64,000 bases of DNA from Macrosoma leucophasiata (lineage: Eukaryota > Arthropoda > Insecta > Lepidoptera > Hedylidae): the NCBI GenBank assembly GCA_036365455.1, contig JAWQUS010000016.1, positions 16,019,001 through 16,083,000 on the forward strand, read 5' to 3'. A model generated the notes under the pieces. It did not search any database and was not told the DNA's origin. It saw only the letters and a program-made list of their open reading frames with translations. Below, piece after piece: positions 33,405 to 43,486 of this stretch. How positions within the stretch are numbered: the first letter of the stretch is position 1; every line of letters starts with the position of its first letter. The translations under genes and the position numbers were made by a program.

Positions 33405-33717
33405 TTTATGTATCTTCACGACAGGTCCCTAACGGGGTAGGCAGAGAGTGTGGAGCGCCAGATATCCCAGTCCTGACACATCTCCCGTGCCTCATCTATT
33501 TTCATCATTCTCTTCATACATGCACGCCGATTCCTAAGACTTTTGACCCCACCATCAGACAGAACTCGATCTATTTGGCCATGGTAGGTCAGTCTCGGTC
33601 TTCTTGGGCCTCGGCAACCATCCACATTCACATTGTAAATCTGTTTAGTCATTCGCTCATTCGACATTCTTTTTATATTCCCGAACCACCGGAGCATGTC
33701 TTTTTCATTTTTATCAT
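33405..33717 (-). mobile_element. 5'-truncated LINE with 19 bp target duplication
   Basis: Flanked by tttcaggta(c/t)agcaatgta at 33386-33404 and 33718-33736 (one mismatch). The insert encodes the C-terminus of a non-LTR ORF2: ENDKNEKDMLRWFGNIKRM ... QIDRVLSDGGVKSLRNRRA ... TLSAYPVRDLS, stop, then a short 3' end (gtgaagatacataaa). The LRWFGH-type motif is typical of the LINE ORF2 C-terminus. Dead on arrival. Confidence 0.85.
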
Positions 33718-33772
33718 TTTCAGGTATAGCAATGTAAATAATGTGATTCCACATCACGTTATTTATTCACGA

Positions 33773-33978
33773 CTAGCTGACCCGGCAAACTTCGTATTGT
33801 CTCACAATGAAATTATATGCCAAAGGTTTGATAGATACGGACTATTTGTATGGAAAAATAAAATTGTGAGTTTTACTATTTCCCTTCATTTTTTTCATAT
33901 TTTCTTACCTTTTAAACCTTCCCTGGAATCGTTCAAAACCAAAAGTAGCCAAATCGGTGACTAACGAACAGCAATTGA
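33773..33978 (-). mobile_element. non-autonomous Helitron
   Basis: 3' end CGAAGTTTGCCGGGTCAG CTAG|T (CTAG at 33773-33776, A at 33772). Sister copy at 62850-63100. The 5' end abuts the next Helitron and is not sharply defined. Confidence 0.7.
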
Positions 33979-33979
33979 T

Positions 33980-34123
33980 TTTTATATATATAAATGGACT
34001 CCTAAACTACTTAACCAATTTTAATCAAATTTTGCACCAGTTTGATCCAACTTAAAATATAGGATAGCTTACATCTCTATGTAGGTATCTAAATTGCACC
34101 CGCGCGAAGCCAGTGCGGGCTAG
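33980..34123 (+). mobile_element. short non-autonomous Helitron
   Basis: tatatatataaatggactcc to GCGCGAAGCCAGTGCGGG CTAG|T (34120-34124). Same family as 45136-45320. Confidence 0.7.
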
Positions 34124-34143
34124 TAAACATATAAAAATAAGAC

Positions 34144-34253
34144 TGAACAACGTAACCGGCGAATCGTGGTTGTTTGTATGTATGCTTTTAATGCATGCAT
34201 TTATCTCTGGCTATCCCTTTGGATATAACAGGCGTGAAGTTGCGTTTTTTAAC
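34144..34253 (+). repeat. SINE family B, 3' part
   Basis: aacgtaaccggcgaatcgtgg to ggcgtgaagttgcg; the tRNA head is missing. Confidence 0.75.
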
Positions 34254-34290
34254 ATAAAAATAAGATATGTGCGAAAACTACTCATGAAAT

Positions 34291-34517
34291 GCGTAGTGGA
34301 TGGTTGCAGAGGCCCAGGAAGACCAAGGCTGACCTACCATGACCAAATAGGTCGAGTTCTGTCTGATGGTGGGGTCAAAAGTCTTAGGAATCGGCGTGCA
34401 TGTATGAAGAGAATGATGAAGGTAGACGAAGCACGAGAGGTTTGTCAGAACCGGGATGTCTGGCGCTCTACACTCTCTGCCTACCCCGTTAGGGACCTGG
34501 CGTGAAGATACATACAT
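34291..34517 (+). mobile_element. 5'-truncated LINE with 14 bp target duplication
   Basis: ACTACTCATGAAAT flanks it exactly (34277-34290 and 34518-34531). Encodes VDGCRGPGRPRLTYHDQIGR ... RRACMKRMMKVDEAREVCQ ... YPVRDLA then the stop at 34503 and tail gaagatacatacat. About 90% similar by eye to the 33405 piece but on the other strand; the distinct target duplications show independent insertions. Confidence 0.9.
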
Positions 34518-34670
34518 ACTACTCATGAAATATTCTAAATATATATGGTTGAATTTTAATAAGCTTTCTTTTAGCATTATGTTTATTAATCATAAATAGT
34601 TATAAGGTTACAAGTATTACCTAACCAAAAGATTTTTGAAATTCGCAATGAAGTACACACAGCATTTTTT

Positions 34671-34950
34671 ATTGGTGGTAGAGCTCCAGTGACGGAGCTC
34701 GCGGGCGTAGGTACCACCGCATTACCTGATTTACTTGCCGCTAAATGGTAGTGTTCAGCACTATCGTGTTCCGGTCAGGTGGTAATGTACGGCCCTGTAA
34801 TTTCCGGCACAGAGGCATAACACCTTAGGCCTCAGGAGTGGTAACGCATTTGCATTTTGACCTTGGTCTTTGTGTGGGTGTCTATAGGCTGCAGTCATCA
34901 CTTAACATCAATGTGAACTGCATGCTTGTTTGCCACTTCAATTACATAGA
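34671..34950 (+). repeat. family A repeat, full length
   Basis: attggtggtagagctccag to attacatag plus A run; intact hairpin, few changes. Confidence 0.9.
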
Positions 34951-35591
34951 AAAAAAAATATATTTTACTTCACAACAAAAGCTACATTACAACTCTTTGT
35001 GAAAATTCATAGCTTGGATAAAAACTGTTTGTATATATTGCTTCAATTTAGTTTGTTGTACCTGGCGAAATGGTATTACCATCGCCTACGGCTTTGTGTG
35101 CGGCACAAAAATAAAAAGTAGTTTATGCGTTTTGCTGGTCCGGACATGGCAAACATCCAACTCTATGTAGTACTAAACATTTGAATACAACCCACACTTT
35201 CGCCTTTATAGTTATATACCTACGTTTAATTGCTAGCTAGATAGCTATGTTGGCGGGTATTGCCCTCAATATAATAAATTATTACGATTGAACATTTTGG
35301 TGATAATGCTAATCAAGCATGAACTCTATATTTTATTACTGAAGACTGAAATTTAATACGAAAAGTTGTAGATCAACTTAAGTTCACTGTTATATTTTAT
35401 TAATAGGGTTACTGTACTTAAATTGACTAATATATTTTTTGTCTTTAAAGGCGTAGCGTTGGGACGTGACGACCCCATCGCCCCCTAGTGCAGTCAGTCA
35501 ACCGAACAATGGCGGTCAAACCATTCCATTAGGGTGTTAGTAAATACAACAACGCGGGATGGGCAGCAGCGTCCCGTGACAAAACCACATC
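34951..35591. other. unassigned; 35440-35590 GC-richer
   Basis: 35450-35590 (ggcgtagcgttgggacgtg ... ccgtgacaaaaccacatcg) is locally GC-rich and adjoins a family C copy; it may be part of a longer form of that element. Confidence 0.35.
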
Positions 35592-35807
35592 GCGGATACT
35601 TCGCCAAAATTTCATACAAACGCTTAATTTGGTCTCTATTACACAGACATCAATCAGTGACGTGTATTTACACGTACACCTGTGTGCGTAGCACGTACAA
35701 AATACCAACCGTCGCCCATAAGAGGGGAGGAGGTTGGGTGATGCGGGGAAATCGGGCGGGACGTCGAAGTGTCCATTCTATACGTAGTATTACTTACATA
35801 TTCTCTG
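35592..35807 (-). repeat. family C repeat, copy 3
   Basis: Reverse copy from ttcgccaaaattt to tacatattctctg. Confidence 0.75.
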
Positions 35808-35823
35808 ATAAAACTACCGCTAC

Positions 35824-35885
35824 TGGAATTTGGAGAACGCTTTGTCCAGCGCTTGACGACTTTTAACTGGAGTGATGATGATGAT
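35824..35885 (+). repeat. LINE 3' tail with TGATGATGATG
   Basis: tggagaacgctttgtccagc ... ctggagtgatgatgatga, the tail type also seen at 41600-41773. Confidence 0.6.
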
Positions 35886-36021
35886 TTATATGCTTGACAA
35901 ATAATTTCCGCTTGTGGTACAGTTGTAGTGTAGGCATTCGAGGGTGTAGGTACCACCGCATTACCTAATCTATGCCGCCAAATGTTAGGGTTCAGCACTT
36001 TCGTGTTCCGGTAAAGTTTTA

Positions 36022-36167
36022 CTCCCTTATTCATAAACGTATTTTTGCTAAAGTGTTACTAATCTCTTCTTTGTCTTTTTCTATCCTGCGCTTCTGACAA
36101 TGCAACTGACAAAGACAAAACATTCTACAGCTAAAACGTATCTAAAGTACGTTTATGAATAACGGGG
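36022..36167. mobile_element. MITE (CCCCCTTATTCATAAACG type), copy 2, TTA duplication
   Basis: ctcccttattcataaacg to cgtttatgaataacgggg with TTA at 36019-36021 and 36168-36170. Confidence 0.9.
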
Positions 36168-36293
36168 TTAATGCATAGTCCCGTAATAACTAGCACAGAG
36201 AACATAACAACTAAGACCTCAGGGGTAGCAACCCATCTGCATTTTGTCCTTTGGTTTTTGTGTAGATGTCTATACGCTGCAGTCATTACTTAA

Positions 36294-36372
36294 CACGTTC
36301 ACTGCCCTTAAGCAGACACAATAGTTAAAACAATGCAAATGGACACATGTGGTACATGGGACATGGAATGGG
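36294..36372. mobile_element. 79 bp TTAA-flanked mini-element (piggyBac-like MITE)
   Basis: Interrupts family A exactly at TTAA (36290-36293 and 36373-36376). Ends cacgttcactgccc and ggacatggaatggg are imperfect inverted repeats. A TTAA duplication is the hallmark of piggyBac targets. Confidence 0.7.
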
Positions 36373-36425
36373 TTAACATCCATGTGAATTGCATACTTGT
36401 CTGCCACCTTAATTACATAAAAAAA

Positions 36426-36764
36426 TAATAAGATTTTTTAACTGTAAGCAATAAAAAAGAAATGTGACGCGAAATTTTCTGCCCTTGAAAATTAAAACAT
36501 TTAAGTTACTTGTATACTTTTAATTATAAACTTTCATCGTTGAAATCATCAAGAATTAAGTTTCAAAAATGTACATACTTATGGTAGTAGAGAAAGCTTT
36601 TATAAACTTACCGATAAGTCTATAGACGTTTAGTTTCATGAAAACAATAGGTACCTGAAATTGATTGCTTATAAAATTGCTTACTTAAGCTTACTTACAA
36701 TTGTGTTTTAAATCTTCTGTACACTTTTCGGTTATATTAAAAAATTATATTATTTTAAATGTAA
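36426..36764. other. unassigned
   Basis: No gene or defined repeat. Confidence 0.4.
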
Positions 36765-36777
36765 TTATTTAAATTAA

Positions 36778-37091
36778 CTGCCTCGGTAGCCTAGCCTAGT
36801 GGTAGCAGGCCACTACTACTACGCTGAGGTCCTGGGTTCGATTCCCGGGTAGGGGGTTATCAGAGATAATGGTGAAAAAGCCTTTATCACTGGTTCTATT
36901 GAGATTTTTCCATTTTCTGGAAATTTCCCAGTACCTCAAAGTTTGGTAATGTGCCCGGAGATGTCAACAGGCTCGCCACCTGTTACATGGGCCAAAACGC
37001 AACCGGCGAATCGTGGGTGTTTGCATGTATGCTTGAATGCATGCATTTACCTCTGCCTACCCCTTCGGGGATTACAGGCGTGAAGTTACGT
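36778..37091 (+). repeat. SINE family B, full length, 13 bp target duplication
   Basis: TTATTTAAATTAA at 36765-36777 and 37092-37104 defines a 314 bp element. Head: ctgcctcggtagcctagcc, box B GGTTCGATTCCCGG. Body: gtttggtaatgtgcccggag ... ccttcggggattacaggcg. End: gtgaagttacgt. Compared with 48056-48368 it lacks one G near gctgaggtcc and carries a small duplication (gcctagcctag). Confidence 0.95.
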
Positions 37092-37104
37092 TTATTTAAA
37101 TTAA

Positions 37105-38065
37105 TTTGATATGCGATGGTGTGAATTTGTAACATTTCTTTTGTTGGGAAACTTTTTTTTTAATAACAGACGTTTTTTGTCAATAAATATAATTTCAACG
37201 TGACGGACCAGTAACCGCATTAATTTATCTCTATTTTGTGTGTAAATTTCCACGTTTACGTCTATCCAAACACTGTTGAGTTTTTTTTGTTGACATGTTG
37301 CAATATTATCTCCTAACTCGCAATGGTTTGTAGCGTGAGATGATAGTAATTCAGATTAAAAATTTAAGCAAACTTAATTACAACCATCCATATATTTTTT
37401 AGGGTTGCCCTAGATTTTCCCAGGATATCGTCATCAGATCCCAACTTGGTGAACCCATTCAAACTACTGTCAGAATAATTGGCGTACATACATGAAGCCA
37501 TACAAACAATCTCTCTCATTTCCTTTTTTTCTGTTATCCATCAATTTGAGTATTTTTTTTTGCATTCAGAGAAACTTGTTGACGTACTTATATTTCTATC
37601 TGACATTATTTGTATATTGTATGTTACACAGTTGTTACATTAAGTATGTACACCCTACCGACTTCTAAATTTGTGATCCTTTATGCAAGGTTCAGGTAAC
37701 GTTGCAGAAATCCCTTCCTAAAATAAAATAATAAATAAATAAATAAACAACCAAACATTGAACCTCCTCCTTTTATTAATTAAAAATAGTATTTACCACT
37801 TCTATTACTACAATGACATTGACATTACATTAACTTAATTAAGCAAAAGACTTGATTATATTAACGTATACAGGGGAGATCCTAAGTAAATGAGGCTCTA
37901 TTCCATTCGCAAGGCAAATTCCCGGCTCTGTTGTTTCAATATGCCAATATAGGGGACACACATACTACATCTCATTTGCATTTAACACGTGTTTAGGGTT
38001 GCGAGTTAATGAAACTTATTCATATTCCGGCACGAAAATGAACAAAAAAATATATGATTGGTTAT
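37105..38065. other. unassigned
   Basis: No gene or defined repeat; a short AAATA run near 37725-37745. Confidence 0.4.
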
Positions 38066-38297
38066 TTTTAGTAGTGCAGCTCGAGGGCGTAGGCACCAGC
38101 GCATTACCGCTAATGGAACCGTTCAGTGATATTGTGTTCCGGTCAGGTGGTAACGGTGGTAATGAACGATCCCGTAATTTTTGCTACAGAAGCCTAGCAA
38201 CTTAGTAATAAAACGCATCTGTATTAAAATCTTGGATCTTTGTGTAAGTGTTTATTTATAGGCGTGCGCTTGTTTGTCAATTTTATAACATGAAAAA
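38066..38297 (+). repeat. family A repeat, strongly divergent
   Basis: gcagctcgagggcgtaggc ... gtgttccggtcaggtggtaa ... cgcatctgtatt ... ataacatgaaaaaa. Confidence 0.65.
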
Positions 38298-38942
38298 ATC
38301 TAAATAAGATTATTCACAACTGTTTTATCTATTTATTTATTAATTTTAAGATAGTTTATTTAAGGTTTTTATTAAAAATATTTGTACTACATGAATAAAT
38401 TGAATAGTTGTCAAAACACTGAATATAAATAAACAGATTAATAAGATTTAGGAGATATTATTCTATGGATGGAACACAATATATGGAACACAAACCATAC
38501 TATTTATAATAATTTTTATACAAGAGTTTTGGTTGTTTATGTCGTTTTGGGGAGTTAAAACTTTAAGTTAAATTTAATTAAAATCGGTTAGGTGGTTTGT
38601 CCTTGAAAGCTAAATAGACAAACAGAGTTATTTTCGCGTTAATAATATCAGTACGAATTTAATTCTAAAGTCAACATGAAGATAAGCCAAAGATTTTAAT
38701 TATATTTTTTAAATATAGCTATTTCAACATTAAGCATGTTTATTAATATTTTTTCTAATCCACCTGTGTTACACATTTTAGTTTGGTATATAATTTGCTA
38801 TTTATGTACTATTTATTTAAAAAATATTAATAAACAAATATTTATACAAATGTTTACAAGTAAAATCGCGGAGTTTTCTCAGTAAGTGATACTTATGTAG
38901 GGAATGATAGTTTGTAAAGCAAATATAGATTTTTATAATTTA
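38298..38942. other. unassigned
   Basis: AT-rich; no gene or defined repeat. Confidence 0.4.
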
Positions 38943-39080
38943 CTAGCGGCTCGCCCCGGTATCACACGGGTGCATTGTTACCTACATTACTGTGATCATA
39001 ATAAAATATAGCCTACCCATTTACATAATGAGCCGCCATTTATTAAATTCAAAAATAATTTGTTACAAAAAAGATTTTGT
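38943..39080 (-). mobile_element. Helitron 3' end (5' limit unknown)
   Basis: Minus strand ...CACCCGTGTGATACCGGGGC GAGCCG CTAG|T (CTAG 38943-38946). Confidence 0.6.
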
Positions 39081-39109
39081 GCAATATTTACATAAACCAT
39101 TTATAGGCT

Positions 39110-39145
39110 TTATTCGGACTATTTAGTCCGAATAAAGCCTAAACA
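39110..39145. repeat. perfect 17 bp-arm palindrome
   Basis: ggctttattcggacta / tagtccgaataaagcc separated by TT; near-zero loop. Confidence 0.9.
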
Positions 39146-39228
39146 TTTGGTTTGGATAGGTGAGCTTCTTGATTTATAAAATTACAATGAAAAGTGGCAT
39201 TGATTATTGATATATGTGTATATATATA

Positions 39229-39377
39229 CCCCCTTATTCATAAACGTATTTTAGCTAAAGTGTTGCTAATCTCTCCTTTGCCTTTTTTATCCTTCACATT
39301 TGACAATGCAACTGACAAAAACAAAGCATTCTATAGCTAAAACGTATCTAATGTACATACGTTTATGAATGAGGGGG
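39229..39377. mobile_element. MITE (CCCCCTTATTCATAAACG type), copy 3, ATA duplication
   Basis: cccccttattcataaacg to cgtttatgaatgaggggg; ATA on both sides (39226-39228, 39378-39380). Confidence 0.9.
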
Positions 39378-39380
39378 ATA

Positions 39381-39730
39381 GATTATTATAAATACTGACA
39401 CTTATGATTAAGTCGTAGTTATTCTAGTCAACTAATCATTCTAGTGCCATAGTCAGGCAGCTGCAAAGGTGATTTTAAGCTTAAAAATTGTTCCATCAGC
39501 ACTTTTGCTAACAGCACCAACCCTGAATGTTAGGCAGCATTGTTGAAGTGTCGCAACACCGCAAACCAATATTGTTGTGATATCTGTTGGTGCTCTCTGA
39601 ATATTGATCGGAAATGTAACCGATACACAATCGCGGACTGAAGCTATCGTAACGTATTCGAGCTATGACTATGCGGTACTTGAAGCGAGAGAAAAAATAC
39701 TTCAGTGGATTTTTTTCCCACTAATGCTAT
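39381..39730. other. unassigned
   Basis: No gene or defined repeat. Confidence 0.4.
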
Positions 39731-39742
39731 GAAATCATACGT

Positions 39743-40035
39743 ACGAACGCAACTTTACTCCTGTAATCCTTGAAGAAGTAGGCAGAGGTAAATGCATGCG
39801 TTCAAGCATACATACCAACACTCACGACGATCATCAGGTGGCGAGCATGTTGTCATCGCCGAGCACATTACCAAACTCCGTGGTACTGGGAAACTTCCAG
39901 AAAATGGAAAAAATCCTAATAGAACCAGAGATAAAGGATTATAAACCGTTATCTCTGATAGCCCCTGATCCGGGAATCGAAGCCAGGATTACTAGCGCAG
40001 TGGTAGTTGCCTGCTACCACTAGGCTATTCAGGCA
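39743..40035 (-). repeat. SINE family B, 12 bp target duplication
   Basis: GAAATCATACGT (39731-39742) and GAAATTATACGT (40036-40047), one mismatch. Missing a ~20 bp segment around gttacgttttggcc. Confidence 0.9.
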
Positions 40036-40047
40036 GAAATTATACGT

Positions 40048-40437
40048 TATTTTTAATTTTGGTGACTCGTTAGTAAGATATTTTTTTTTCGTAACGTTGG
40101 TTTTTATTATTATTTAAAATGATAAGGTTTAGGCAATGTTCAGGGCTTTGTTTAAAATAAAAGTATGTAAAACGAAATATAAGCACTCTTTTGTCTTATT
40201 TTACCTTAAACAATTGAAAATTCATCTGATAAAGATAAAGTTAATAAAGAATAAAATTGCTATATTTTGTTTTTCTAAGAAAGTAAATAATTCTTATGAA
40301 GATTTTTTCCAATTTTACATTATAAATACAATGTGTACTGATTTAAAACGGAATATTGTAAAAATACAAGTAATGCTACGACGAGTCCACGGATCAGTAT
40401 ACAAGCTACGCCGTAGTATCGTAGAACAGAGTTTTTA
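40048..40437. other. unassigned AT-rich DNA
   Basis: A 124-codon plus-strand ORF spans 40136-40510 but is rich in Lys/Ile/Phe/Leu from AT-rich DNA and has no motif; I do not accept it as a gene. Confidence 0.4.
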
Positions 40438-40590
40438 TACACGAGCGAAGTATCGTGTATCGAAAAGGAAACCGGCAAATAAAACTGAAACTATTTTTCC
40501 TGGAGGATAGATTGCACTATCGAATGAAAGCTCAGATATCTGCCGTGCATGAACTTTCGACGTTTGAAAAATGATGCAAAGTTGTATTAA
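40438..40590 (+). repeat. local direct repeat, unit 1
   Basis: gatagattgcactatcgaatg ... gtgcatgaactttcgacg recurs at 41513-41600; the part just upstream (ggaaaccggcaaataaaac) recurs at 42505-42548. These form a duplicated segment set across 40.4-42.6 kb. Confidence 0.75.
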
Positions 40591-40614
40591 TCTACATTCG
40601 TTTTATGATTTTTA

Positions 40615-41212
40615 GGGTTCCGTAGCAAACAATGAACTCTTATAGTTTCGCCATGTTCGTCTGTCTGTGCGTTCTCGATTTAGCGCAATAACTATTGTTA
40701 CTAGAGACTTAAAATTTAGCACAAGTATACACCTTAATCACGGCGACAAAGTAATAGAATAGAAACGTTAAAAAAAAAATATTTAGGGTACCTCCCCTAC
40801 ATGTAACGAGCCGAGGTTTTTTTTTTATTTTTCGTTTGTTATATAGTGTGGAATATCGTTGGATAGGTCTTTTAAAAATGTTAGGGGTGTGCTAATATCA
40901 TTTTTCGATTTAGTTAACCGTTCGTGACTAATTAAGCTTTAAAGTGCCAATTTTCGTTAGAGTCAATTGTCCCCCCCCCTCTACCAACTAAACGGTTGTT
41001 GTTAGAAATTCAAACGTTACGGCAGTAGTAGCTACATATAACGAAATTAAAAGGAAATTTATCACACTTAAGTTGGCTTTACAAGTTTGCGAGTGATGGT
41101 TGACCAAATGTATTTTACTCGAAAATTTCGAACAACACCATAGAAAATATTTGTTTATTTTTTTCATTACATTATTAAAACCTACCGGCCCGAAACGAAC
41201 TTGACCGGTTTT
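40615..41212 (+). repeat. family E repeat, long copy
   Basis: agggttccgtagcaaacaatg to ttgaccggttttttc, with the same internal order as 9358-9875 but longer in the middle (40975-41080). Only one TCTGTCTG unit pair remains. Confidence 0.7.
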
Positions 41213-41512
41213 TTCTTAAATAAAATTACGCTACCGTTGAACGAGTCGGGAGTAGGTATATGAATAGTTTAACCCTCTCCCTTTAATCTCAATTATTCTT
41301 AGACGAGTATGTACCAATACGATTTGACATGATTTTACCCCAATTAATACCTTCTAAACGAATAATTGAATTAAGAGTGACCAGTTTTGTAAAAGACGCG
41401 TTTAATACAAGTTTATACATGTTCATATTTGGCTTGTTATGACTTTGCGGTTAAAGCACCCTTAAACTTTATTGATAGTGCATGCGACGTACTTTTTTCT
41501 ATCTCACAATTT
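41213..41512. other. unassigned
   Basis: aaagacgcgtttaatacaag at about 41393 recurs at about 42217, part of the same local duplication. No gene. Confidence 0.4.
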
Positions 41513-41600
41513 TTCCTGGACGATAGATTGCACTATCGAATGAGAGCTATCCGTATTATCCGTGCATGAACTTTCAACGTTTGAAAAATAATGCAAAGTC
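41513..41600 (+). repeat. local direct repeat, unit 2
   Basis: Matches 40496-40585 over about 88 bp. Confidence 0.75.
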
Positions 41601-41773
41601 GACATTGGCGAACGTGTATCGGAAGACGAAGCGTAGGCACTACGAGCGTGGTGGACCAATGACCTGGTGAAGGTTGTGGGTTGGCGTGGCTCAAGACGGT
41701 TCGTTATTGGAATTCTTGGAGGAGGCTTTGTCCAGCGGTGAACGTCTTTCGGCTGAATTATGATGATGATTAC
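41601..41773 (+). mobile_element. LINE 3' end, decayed ORF2 terminus and TGATGATGAT tail
   Basis: Translates in part to RAWWTNDLVKVVGWRG, like the R.RW.DD..KV.G....... ends of lepidopteran LINE ORF2 proteins, then ggctttgtccagcggtgaac and an atgatgatgat tail. Stops and frameshifts present. Confidence 0.65.
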
Positions 41774-41793
41774 AATATCTTGAGCAAGTTTGA

Positions 41794-42130
41794 AGTACAG
41801 TGCTCAATAATAAATATTGCACATCGAGCTTAAGGAGACATCGGCTCGACGCGCCCCTGGTGTTGCAGGGGGGAGGATCTCGCGCGGCAACGGACGACCC
41901 TCGGGCGGACGACTGTGGAGAGGGGCGAATCCGCGGAGATGCTCGGGGGCAGATAGGCCCGGGGAATGAGGAAGCCTCGATCCCCGAACCAATCCCCCCC
42001 CTCTGTTGCGCATCACGCGCGGAGGGAGGGATGATGATTAGTCAGACATCGGCTTATTTCGGGTCTAAAGAGCGTTACGTTCGTCTCTTTCGCAGGCTTG
42101 ATGTGCAATATTAATTGTTGAGTATGTACT
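41794..42130. mobile_element. GC-rich element with ~32 bp inverted ends
   Basis: Left agtacagtgctcaataata then aatattgcacatc; right is its imperfect inverse (gatgtgcaatattaattgtt then gagtatgtact). The interior (41850-42035) is very GC-rich against an AT-rich surround. The open frames across it overlap on both strands and look incidental. Class unknown. Confidence 0.55.
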
Positions 42131-42569
42131 GTATATAGAATCAATGGAAATAACAAACTATTATAGTTTATAATAACGTACAACTGATTAATAAGCTTCA
42201 AACTAGATACTGATCTGAAAGACGTTTAATACAAGTTCATATACGCGTATGTCCGTATATCTCTAACGAACATAATAGCCTGGTAAACATGACAGGGCTT
42301 GTATGGTGGCTTTTGCGTCGTACACCATCGTTTCTATTGATATTGACACCATTGTCGTCACAAGGCCAACTCCAGCCGTGTGAATACTTGCGGTGAAACC
42401 AGTACAGCGTAAATAATTATTTATGGTGCATGTGATGAAGCTAGTCATAAAATAGCTAGAAATTTCTTATTTGGGTCTATGGCATTTCTAATATTGATAA
42501 CAATATCGCGTATCAAAATGGAAACTGACAAAAAAACTGAAACTATTTTTTATGTATTGAAGTGGCAAG

Positions 42570-43045
42570 TAGTGATGCCGTTCGATATGCTACTATCGAA
42601 TATCGATAGGACTATCGATAGTATCGATACTATTGCAGATCATCAATAGTACGACTTCAGTAGCTCAGTTGGAAGAGCGGCTGGACTAGATTCCCAGTAG
42701 GCCGCGAGTTCGAGTCTCGCCTGAAGTCAAATTTTTCTTTCCATTTTTCTTTAAATAAAATATATTTCACAAGCATGTGTTAATGCGAAATAATATAAAA
42801 CAAGTATTACCATATTTTATACTATCGATAGTATCGATAGCACAGCGACTATCAAAGTTAAATACCTATAGTACCTACATACCTTGATAGTACCTATCAA
42901 TACTATTGTGTATAACCATGTTTTGAACTATCGATAGTAGCGATAGTATTGGTTGTAACGATACTATCGATAGTCCAATTAATATCCTAACCGATTTTCG
43001 AGGTCAACTATCGAAAGTTTCAGTATCGATAGTTCAGCATCGCTA
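42570..43045. mobile_element. hAT-like MITE rich in TATCGATAG, 8 bp duplication
   Basis: Ends TAGTGATGCC... and ...GCATCGCTA (inverted). Flanks gtggcaag (42562-42569) and gtggcaaa (43046-43053) are an 8 bp duplication with one mismatch; TAGNG-type ends plus 8 bp fit hAT. The interior has many copies of the self-complementary ACTATCGATAGT motif. No transposase. Contains a nested tRNA-like SINE. Confidence 0.8.
42653..42800 (+). repeat. tRNA-like SINE (family T), nested
   Basis: gacttcagtagctcagttgg starts a full tRNA-like fold (acceptor ACTTCAG/CTGAAGT, D arm, T arm GCGAGTTCGAGTCTCGC), followed by the tail ctttccatttttctttaaat ... cacaagcatgtgttaatgcg shared with 15351-15405. Anticodon loop irregular; not called as a tRNA gene. 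Confidence 0.8.
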
Positions 43046-43340
43046 GTGGCAAAAAATACAGTTTGTATTGAAGATAAGTAATACTAAGTCTATCAACAAC
43101 TACACGAATCTAGAGATTTCAATGTAGATGGGTTGCCGCTCCTGAGTTATTATGTCTCTGTGCCTAAAAATTGAGGGCCGTACATCATTACCTGACCGGA
43201 AAGCTCGGTAGTCGCAATGGTAATCTTCAGCACTATCGCTGTGCTAAGGACTACCGTTTAGTGGTAAGTAGATTAGGTAATGCGGAGGTACCTACGCCCG
43301 CGAGATCCGTCACCGGAGCCTTACCATCAGTAAATATTTA

Positions 43341-43486
43341 CCCCCTTATTCATAAACGTACATTAGATTCGTTTTAGCTATAGAATGCTTTGTCTTTGTC
43401 AGTTGCATTGTCAAATGTGCAGGATAGAAAAAGACAAAGGAGAGATTAGCAACACTTTAGCTAAAATACCTTTATGAATAAGGGGG
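43341..43486. mobile_element. MITE (CCCCCTTATTCATAAACG type), copy 4, TTA duplication
   Basis: cccccttattcataaacg to tttatgaataaggggg; TTA at 43338-43340 and 43487-43489. Confidence 0.9.

Larger units (their letters stand above)
35925..36425 (+). repeat. family A repeat (old subfamily) split by two MITEs
   Basis: Three A segments: about 35925-36018, 36171-36289 and 36377-36425. The gaps are a Harbinger-like MITE and a TTAA-flanked mini-element, so this A copy predates both. Confidence 0.8.
42548..43333 (-). repeat. family A repeat split by a hAT-like MITE
   Basis: 42548-42569 is the T-run end (tttttatgtattgaagtgg); the copy resumes at 43046 (gtggcaaaaaatac) and ends at ccatcagtaaa near 43333. 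Divergent. Confidence 0.8.

Noticed and set aside
33575..33964. 129-codon plus-strand ORF
   Set aside because: Antisense shadow of the LINE ORF2 tail running into a Helitron.
35534..36034. 110- and 126-codon ORFs on opposite strands
   Set aside because: Both are translations of family C and A repeats; similar frames reappear in other C copies with shifts.
40136..40510. 124-codon ORF
   Set aside because: Lys/Ile/Phe-rich composition follows AT content; overlaps a local duplicated segment; no motif.
41800..42114. 104-codon plus-strand ORF and a 70-codon minus ORF
   Set aside because: Both cross the same GC-rich block and one starts inside the inverted end; no domain seen.
42654..42728. Functional tRNA gene (possible CTA anticodon)
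   Set aside because: Same irregular anticodon arm as above and embedded in a MITE; I do not infer a suppressor tRNA.
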